Assembly: GCA_025462885.1 (NCBI GenBank)
Contig: JAOAPN010000012.1
Location: 366,291-430,290 of the forward strand
Direction: 5' to 3'
From: Acidobacteriaceae bacterium
Lineage (GTDB): Bacteria; Acidobacteriota; Terriglobia; Terriglobales; Acidobacteriaceae
Length of the DNA stretch: 64,000 bases
Numbering within the stretch: the first letter of the stretch is position 1; each line of letters starts with the position of its first letter. This document shows, in pieces, positions 59,585 through 64,000 of this stretch. Under the pieces are notes generated by a model. It did not search any database and was not told the origin of the DNA. It saw nothing but the letters and a program-made list of their open reading frames with translations. A program made the position numbers and the translations under genes.

Positions 59585-60078
59585 GGGATGAAACCTCCAC
59601 CCAGAGAATAGCACATCAGCAACGATAATCCAACGATTCCGTTGGGTTATCATCGGGAGCGGCCATTGGTTCTCCCACCCAATGGCCCTGCCATACATCT
59701 TCAGCAATATCAACCAGTTATGAGGACCGCCAACCCCAACTCAACCCCAGATCACAGCACCTGGCGCTAATTGATTAGCTGTCATGCAGCCCGATTGGGA
59801 TTATCGGCAGGCCGCACTTTGTCGTCACTCCTGCCGCTGTCTCGCGATCAGTCCCGGCAAGTCGACTTCGTCGGCGATCATCTCCACCGAAAAGCACGCT
59901 TCACGGACTGGTAATCCCCGGGCCGCTCAGGCATGCAGCGGAACTCATCATGGCGAGGAGAAAAATCTCCACTCAAAGGCCGAATACATTGCCGCAGATT
60001 TGTCTGTCGCTCCGAAGCTTTCTCTTGCAGTCCTGCGGCGGACCATACATTATGGATACCAAACGTGCGCCTGCCATC
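59585..60078. other. Gap with possible decayed coding sequence
   Basis: 494 bp without an intact gene. On the minus strand a short stretch ending at a stop at 59825 reads FSVEMIADEVDLPGLIARQ, protein-like but with no start and apparently out of frame with similar sequence upstream, so it may be a decayed gene end. Nothing else is supported. Confidence 0.3.
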
Positions 60079-60501
60079 TCAATGCATCCGCAAGGCAATG
60101 CCGACGGCAACGAGCAGGAGACCGCAAAGGACGTAGCCGAGAAGCTGTTGTGGATCAAAGCCGAGCAGATGCGAGACTTCCTCATCAAACTCCGGGTCGT
60201 GCCATGCCGTGCCGGGAAAGATCTGCGAGAGAGCAAGGTTGGCCCAATAGAGCGATACTGCTGCGACGCCCGCGAAGAACCATGGCAACGTGAGCGGATG
60301 CGGAGCGAACAGGCAGCAGAGCGATAGCGTGCCGGCGAACACTCCCATGAGCATAGTTTGACTGTTGTGAAATTTGGCGTGCGGCGGCCAGTGTGGGTTT
60401 TTCATGTGCATTTTTGCAGTGGCCGGCACCACAAAGTCTGCGAGGACTCCCCCGACGCCATAGACAGCGACGAACGCGACAATCCGCTTTGCACTAGCCA
60501 T
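60079..60501 (-). CDS. DUF6640-like membrane protein, copy 1
   Basis: 140-residue protein with four hydrophobic helices. It carries the pattern HWPPHAKFHNSQTMLMGVFA and FPGTAWHDPEFDEEVSHLLG, shared with a second copy at 60.9 kb (PRWPPHAKFHDGQT, YPGTAFVDPEFD). Such proteins are classed as DUF6640; function unknown. The ATG overlaps the DoxX stop by 1 nt (TAATG), with GGAGG upstream, so it is coupled to that gene and ends the operon. Confidence 0.7.
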   Translation of the reverse strand: MASAKRIVAFVAVYGVGGVLADFVVPATAKMHMKNPHWPPHAKFHNSQTMLMGVFAGTLSLCCLFAPHPLTLPWFFAGVAAVSLYWANLALSQIFPGTAWHDPEFDEEVSHLLGFDPQQLLGYVLCGLLLVAVGIALRMH

Positions 60502-60902
60502 TACTGTTCCTCCGCGTGTTCGAGTGGCTGCCGTTGGCTGCGATGCCAGAATGCATACGAGCCTGCGAGCAGGAAGAAAAACACCAAGGGTATTGGAGCG
60601 TGAACGGTGTCTCCCGCCAGCAGATGGGAAGCTGTGGCCCCGAGGAACAGAAAGCCGAAGCCTGCGTACGCCCACTCCCTGAACCGGCGGCTGCGGTTGG
60701 TCAGGATGGCGACAGCGCCAAGGATCTTGGCGACGGCGAGGATTTTCATCAGGTAGAGCGGATAGCCAAGCAGAAGGTAGGACTGAACCGTTGCCTTTGC
60801 CCCATGAGCGAAGAGTTCGGGGACCGCGGAACCTGCTGTCGGCAGCAGGACGAACAGCGTGAGAATCCAGAAGAAGATGCGATATCGTTTGTTCGTGTTC
60901 AT
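60501..60902 (-). CDS. DoxX-like membrane protein
   Basis: 133-residue four-helix membrane protein: RIFFWILTLFVLLPTAGSAV, LGYPLYLMKILAVAKILGAV, REWAYAGFGFLFLGATASHL and PIPLVFFFLLAGSYAFWHRS. The YPLYLMKILAVAKILGAVAI pattern is typical of the DoxX-like family, associated with quinone or respiratory-linked membrane proteins of uncertain function. ATG has AGGAG upstream. It lies between two DUF6640 paralogues in one operon controlled by the divergent TetR gene. Confidence 0.8.
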   Translation of the reverse strand: MNTNKRYRIFFWILTLFVLLPTAGSAVPELFAHGAKATVQSYLLLGYPLYLMKILAVAKILGAVAILTNRSRRFREWAYAGFGFLFLGATASHLLAGDTVHAPIPLVFFFLLAGSYAFWHRSQRQPLEHAEEQ

Positions 60903-60940
60903 GAAAATCTCCTACCGCAAAGCGGTGTTCAACGGCTGCG

Positions 60941-61375
60941 CTAGCTGGCCCATACGGAAGACTTGCGAGCGGCAAGGTACGCGGCCACTGAGATCAGGGA
61001 CAACGCGATGATGTCGATGGTCGCCTGCGCAGGCAGGCCCAGCAGATAGGCGCGAGAGGTGTCGAATTCGGGATCGACGAAGGCGGTGCCCGGGTAGACG
61101 ATGGCCAGGGCCTGCGTGACCCAGTACAGCGCTGCAAGGGACGTCGTGGCGCTTAATGTGACGTTCTTGTCCTGTGTCTTCATGTTGGCGAAGAAGATTG
61201 TCAACGCAGCAAGAAAGATGGAAAACATAAGCGTCTGACCGTCATGAAACTTAGCATGTGGCGGCCAGCGGGGGTCGAGCAAGTGGGTGCGGCTATAGTC
61301 TGCGATGTGCGCCCCAACCACGAGGTACACGCTGACGAACGAAAAGAAGATGCGACTGATACGTGGCATACGCAT
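60941..61375 (-). CDS. DUF6640-like membrane protein, copy 2
   Basis: 144-residue paralogue of the protein at 60.1 kb, with the same hydrophobic profile and the shared WPPHAKFHDGQTLMFSIFLA and PEFD motifs. The ATG at 61375 has GGAG 8 nt before it. It is first in the three-gene membrane operon, and its promoter region contains the 44-bp palindrome that also faces the tetR gene. Confidence 0.7.
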   Translation of the reverse strand: MRMPRISRIFFSFVSVYLVVGAHIADYSRTHLLDPRWPPHAKFHDGQTLMFSIFLAALTIFFANMKTQDKNVTLSATTSLAALYWVTQALAIVYPGTAFVDPEFDTSRAYLLGLPAQATIDIIALSLISVAAYLAARKSSVWAS

Positions 61376-61420
61376 TGGCGTGGCTCCTTGATGCAAGGCT
61401 GCTGATGTAACGTGAGCGGA

Positions 61421-61464
61421 TTCATCGTATAAATGGTACTAAGTAGTACCATTTATACGATGAA
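61421..61464. promoter_or_regulatory. 44-bp perfect palindrome, TetR operator
   Basis: Left arm 61421-61441, two central bases AG, right arm 61444-61464: all 21 pairs match. It lies between the divergent DUF6640/DoxX operon and tetR. TATAAA and TTATAC segments in the arms could serve as -10 boxes. Such length and perfection fit a TetR-type operator controlling both directions. Confidence 0.75.
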
Positions 61465-61502
61465 GCCTGCCTCAACAAGATGCAAGATTCGATTGAGAGA
61501 CG

Positions 61503-62138
61503 ATGCCGAGACCTAAATCCACCGGACTACCGAAAGCGGAAGAAGAGCGACAGCGCCTGGCACAGCTGCTAAATGTCGCCGCCGAGGTTTTCTTCGAAAT
61601 GGGATATGAGGCTGCCAGTACCGCGGACATCGCGGCGCGTGCGCATTCTTCGAAGCGTGCTCTCTATTCGCGATTTGCCAGCAAAGAGGAATTGTTTATG
61701 GCAGTCATCGACTATCGCACGGCGATTATCGCGGACCGGGTCACGGTTCTCTTTCGGGAAGAGTGTCCGATTCGAGAGATGTTGTTCGGGGTTGCGAAAG
61801 AGCTGCTTCGATCGCTGTTGAGTGAGGAGCACACCGCGCTCATGCGGTTGGTGTACACGCAGGCCCCGCAGTTTCCAAAGGCCGCTCAATTTTTGACAAA
61901 ACGAGGACCAGACCGTGGAATCGCTAAGCTGGCGGCTCACTTGGAAAAACAAGCGGCACGCGGCACGCTGGCCATCCCCGATCCGCAGCTGGCGGCACAA
62001 CAATTTGCAGGATTGTTAGTGGGGGACCTGGTGCATAGGGCGATGCTTGGGCGGGATGTGCCCCGCTCACCGAAGCAGCTCGACGCGAGGGCGGAATCGA
62101 CTGTGGATGCTTTTTTGAAAATCTATCCCAGATCCTAA
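61503..62138 (+). CDS. TetR-family repressor
   Basis: 211-residue regulator. The N-terminal HTH is LLNVAAEVFFEMGYEAASTA then DIAARAHSSKRALYSRFASK and EELFMAVIDYR; the C-terminal ligand domain resembles the TetR_C_7/AefR type (LAAQQFAGLLVGDLVHRAML). It diverges from the DoxX/DUF6640 operon across the 44-bp palindrome and most likely represses both. Ligand unknown. Confidence 0.9.
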   Translation: MPRPKSTGLPKAEEERQRLAQLLNVAAEVFFEMGYEAASTADIAARAHSSKRALYSRFASKEELFMAVIDYRTAIIADRVTVLFREECPIREMLFGVAKELLRSLLSEEHTALMRLVYTQAPQFPKAAQFLTKRGPDRGIAKLAAHLEKQAARGTLAIPDPQLAAQQFAGLLVGDLVHRAMLGRDVPRSPKQLDARAESTVDAFLKIYPRS

Positions 62139-62259
62139 GATCTTCCTGGCAGCCAACCACCACCAGAACATGTGTCCTGAGAAACGCGCACCTCGGAAGC
62201 TAACGCTGGCTTCCGAGATGCCGAATTTATTGCATCGAAGACTTCCTGCGCCGGTCTCT

Positions 62260-63129
62260 TTACTTGACCAGCTCCTGTGCGAAGGCCTCGATCGTCGTCG
62301 GCCCATGGAACTTCTCTGTTCTCGAATTACCGAAGTGGATCCAGCCCGAGTTAAAGCTCTTCACCATTTCGATATAGAGCCCCGTCCGATCAGCCGGCGT
62401 ACCCATCGCTTCCAAAACGTTCTGCCAGGCAGCCTCAGGTAGTTGCACGGCCTTCACCTCGAGGCCCAGCGCTCTACCGAACGCGGACGCCGTTTCGTGC
62501 AAATCGGTTCCACCCTCAGGCCCGTCTACCTCTAGCACACGCTCGCCCGTCCAGGTCTCCTGCAACACTTTGGCGCCCGCCAGGCCGATGTCTCGCGTGG
62601 CAACCAGCGGGAATTTGCGATCAAGCGGCGAATAAAAGAACGGCATCTCACCGGTCGCACGGATGTGGTCCAACGCTCCCAGCCAGTTCTCCATGAAACT
62701 GCCCGCGCGCAGATACGCCACAGGAATCGGCAGCGTGCGCATAGCCTCTTCCATCAGGTGGGTCGACGTGATCAGCCCTAGCCCGCTCGGTTGCTCCGAA
62801 CCGATAGAGGAAAGAAACACAGCCTTGCCAGGATTCGCCTGCTCAAGCGCCTCGCGGATCGCCGCAATCGTGCGCTTCTGGTCCGGCAGCCCGGGAGCAG
62901 GCGCAAAATCCGGTGGAATCATCGCGAACACACCCTCTGCCCCCGAGAACACCTTTGCGAGCCCCGCCGCGTCATCATACGCGGATTGCACCAGTTCCAC
63001 ACCGCGATCAGCCCAGGCTTTCGCCTTCTCCGAATCGCGCACCACGCCCCGCACCGTTTTACCTGCAGCAAGCAGATTCTCCGCCACTGCCCCGCCAACT
63101 TTGCCCGTAATTCCCATCAATGTGAACAT
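62260..63129 (-). CDS. NmrA-like NAD(P)-binding oxidoreductase
   Basis: 289-residue protein of the NmrA/atypical SDR group. It opens MFTLMGITGKVGGAVAENLL (GxxGxxG cofactor motif), then AKAWADRGVELVQSAYDDAA, FLSSIGSEQPSG and LRAGSFMENWLGAL. These resemble NAD(P)H:quinone oxidoreductase-like and sensor members. The ATG at 63129 follows AGGAGGTGATC at good distance. It diverges from a TetR gene, with a palindrome between, so it is the probable target of that regulator. Confidence 0.87.
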   Translation of the reverse strand: MFTLMGITGKVGGAVAENLLAAGKTVRGVVRDSEKAKAWADRGVELVQSAYDDAAGLAKVFSGAEGVFAMIPPDFAPAPGLPDQKRTIAAIREALEQANPGKAVFLSSIGSEQPSGLGLITSTHLMEEAMRTLPIPVAYLRAGSFMENWLGALDHIRATGEMPFFYSPLDRKFPLVATRDIGLAGAKVLQETWTGERVLEVDGPEGGTDLHETASAFGRALGLEVKAVQLPEAAWQNVLEAMGTPADRTGLYIEMVKSFNSGWIHFGNSRTEKFHGPTTIEAFAQELVK

Positions 63130-63143
63130 GTCGATCACCTCCT

Positions 63144-63163
63144 ATACAAGTAGATACTTGTAT
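63144..63163. promoter_or_regulatory. 20-bp palindrome, TetR operator
   Basis: ATACAAGTA-GA-TACTTGTAT, perfect 9-bp arms, between the divergent NmrA-like and tetR genes. A looser related sequence follows at 63177-63194. Likely binding site of the TetR protein next to it. Confidence 0.7.
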
Positions 63164-63219
63164 TCCAAGAAAGGATGCAAGTTTTTACTTATATGTTTCC
63201 TTTCTGCGAGAATCGTCAT

Positions 63220-63858
63220 GTGACCGTCTTTGATCCAACCCGCAAGCGCAATGCGCGTGGCGAGCAGCGCCAGCAGGCTCTCCTCCGCGCCGCCGCCGCA
63301 GTCTTCGGTCGTCTTGGTTACCACCAGACCACCACGAACGCGATCGCCGCGGAAGCGGGCGTATCTCCTGCTACTCTTTACCAATTTTTCCCCAATAAAG
63401 AAGCCATCGCCAGCGCACTAGCCTCAATGTACGCGCGCGAAATGGCCGAGGCAGAACTCGCAATCGACTCAGAAGGCGTGTTGAGCTTCGCAGAAGCCGT
63501 CGGCGAACTGATCGATGTGTGCATGAGTTTCAACCGGAAGCATCCCGAGTTTCACACCCTCGTGGTCGACGCACCGCTCTCACCTTCCGCCCGCGAAGAC
63601 AAACAGGTTCTTGGGCAGGTCTTCGTCGACTTCATCGCGGCCCGCCTCCGACGCGAGCTACCCACTCTCTCTCGCTCCGATGCGGCCCACCATGGGCAGG
63701 TAGCCCTTATGATCTTCCGCGGAATCCTCGACGAGCTGACCATCGCATCGCCTCACGCCCGTCCGCGCCTGCAGCAGGCGATGCGCAATGCCGTTCTCCG
63801 CTATCTGACCCCTGTACTCGAGGAATCGAAAGCGGGCCGCGCACTTAGAAACGCATAG
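63220..63858 (+). CDS. TetR-family regulator
   Basis: About 212-residue regulator. The HTH is ALLRAAAAVFGRLGYHQTTT then NAIAAEAGVSPATLYQFFPN and KEAIASALASMY. The C-terminal domain has FIAARLRRELPTLSRSDAAH. I prefer GTG at 63220 (GAG 9 nt upstream), because the ATGs at 63175 and 63193 have no ribosome site at a workable distance; the start is uncertain by up to 15 codons. It diverges from the NmrA-like gene and probably represses it in response to an electrophile or quinone-like signal. Confidence 0.87.
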   Translation: MTVFDPTRKRNARGEQRQQALLRAAAAVFGRLGYHQTTTNAIAAEAGVSPATLYQFFPNKEAIASALASMYAREMAEAELAIDSEGVLSFAEAVGELIDVCMSFNRKHPEFHTLVVDAPLSPSAREDKQVLGQVFVDFIAARLRRELPTLSRSDAAHHGQVALMIFRGILDELTIASPHARPRLQQAMRNAVLRYLTPVLEESKAGRALRNA

Positions 63859-64000
63859 ATGACGAGAAGCCGACTTTCTATGAGCAGGTCACTGGTGTCA
63901 AGGTTTTGTTTTTTGTTTTTCCTTCATAGGGCTTTTGCTTTTGTTCTTTGGGTTCGTTGCTCTCCACCGTGTTTCTATTCGCACTCTGAATGAGCTGTCT

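Noticed and set aside
1..64000. Insertion sequences, CRISPR arrays, rRNA operons
   Set aside because: No transposase-like protein, no regularly spaced repeat array and no rRNA sequence was seen in the window.

Overview
The window looks like the chromosome of an Acidobacteriota species (Terriglobia, Granulicella/Edaphobacter-like). The main reason is the block of three tandem ADOP permeases behind a PadR regulator at 1-7.4 kb, a combination typical of that phylum. The rest is a mosaic of an integrated conjugative element, a defence island, a small-molecule/redox cargo block and remnants of a second, related conjugative element. No rRNA, CRISPR array, intact tRNA or transposase was seen.

Layout. 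1-7.4 kb: padR plus three ADOP permeases (minus strand; the last runs off the left edge). 7.5-8.6 kb: a hairpin-rich non-coding stretch leading into a SAM methyltransferase. 8.9-21.3 kb: defence island with a HEPN-like protein, a DUF2971 protein, a winged-helix-like protein, a PHP-domain/SMC-like ATPase (TrlF-like), a Septu-like ATPase + HNH pair (ATGA overlap), and, on the minus strand, a SPARTA operon: ribbon-helix-helix regulator, TIR-APAZ, short Argonaute and a small extra ORF. 21.6-38.5 kb: conjugation genes on the minus strand, transcribed virB2, B3, B4, B9, B10, small ORF, B5, small ORF, B6, small ORF, B8, B11, then ssb, RepB-like primase, two relaxosome proteins, virD4 and a MobF relaxase. 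38.6-43.1 kb: XRE regulator, AbiE toxin-antitoxin pair with a readable promoter/operator, an unknown protein + ImmA/IrrE pair, and a small protein.

43.2-44.9 kb is an integration site: the 3' part of a tRNA-Met(CAT), from anticodon loop to CCA, flanked by short direct repeats and followed by a tyrosine integrase and an excisionase-like gene. The 5' half of the tRNA is missing, so this is the displaced end (attR-like) of an element whose other end, with the complete tRNA, should lie outside the window to the left; the integrase on the right suggests a second, tandem element begins here.

45-55.4 kb carries mostly single-gene units: LysR, zinc-ribbon protein, two paralogous tautomerases, a DJ-1/PfpI protein, two SDRs, MarR, an MFS transporter, a condensation-domain acyltransferase and an epoxide-hydrolase-like enzyme. 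A shared 14-bp palindrome (GATGYRTAYGCATC) sits in several of their promoter regions, suggesting one regulon. 55.7-57.8 kb holds debris of a second conjugative element: the C-terminal part of a ParB-like protein and an in-frame VirB2::MobF fusion created by deletion. 57.9-64 kb: hypothetical membrane/small proteins, a DUF6640/DoxX cluster diverging from a TetR gene across a 44-bp perfect palindrome, and an NmrA-like oxidoreductase diverging from a second TetR gene across a 20-bp palindrome.
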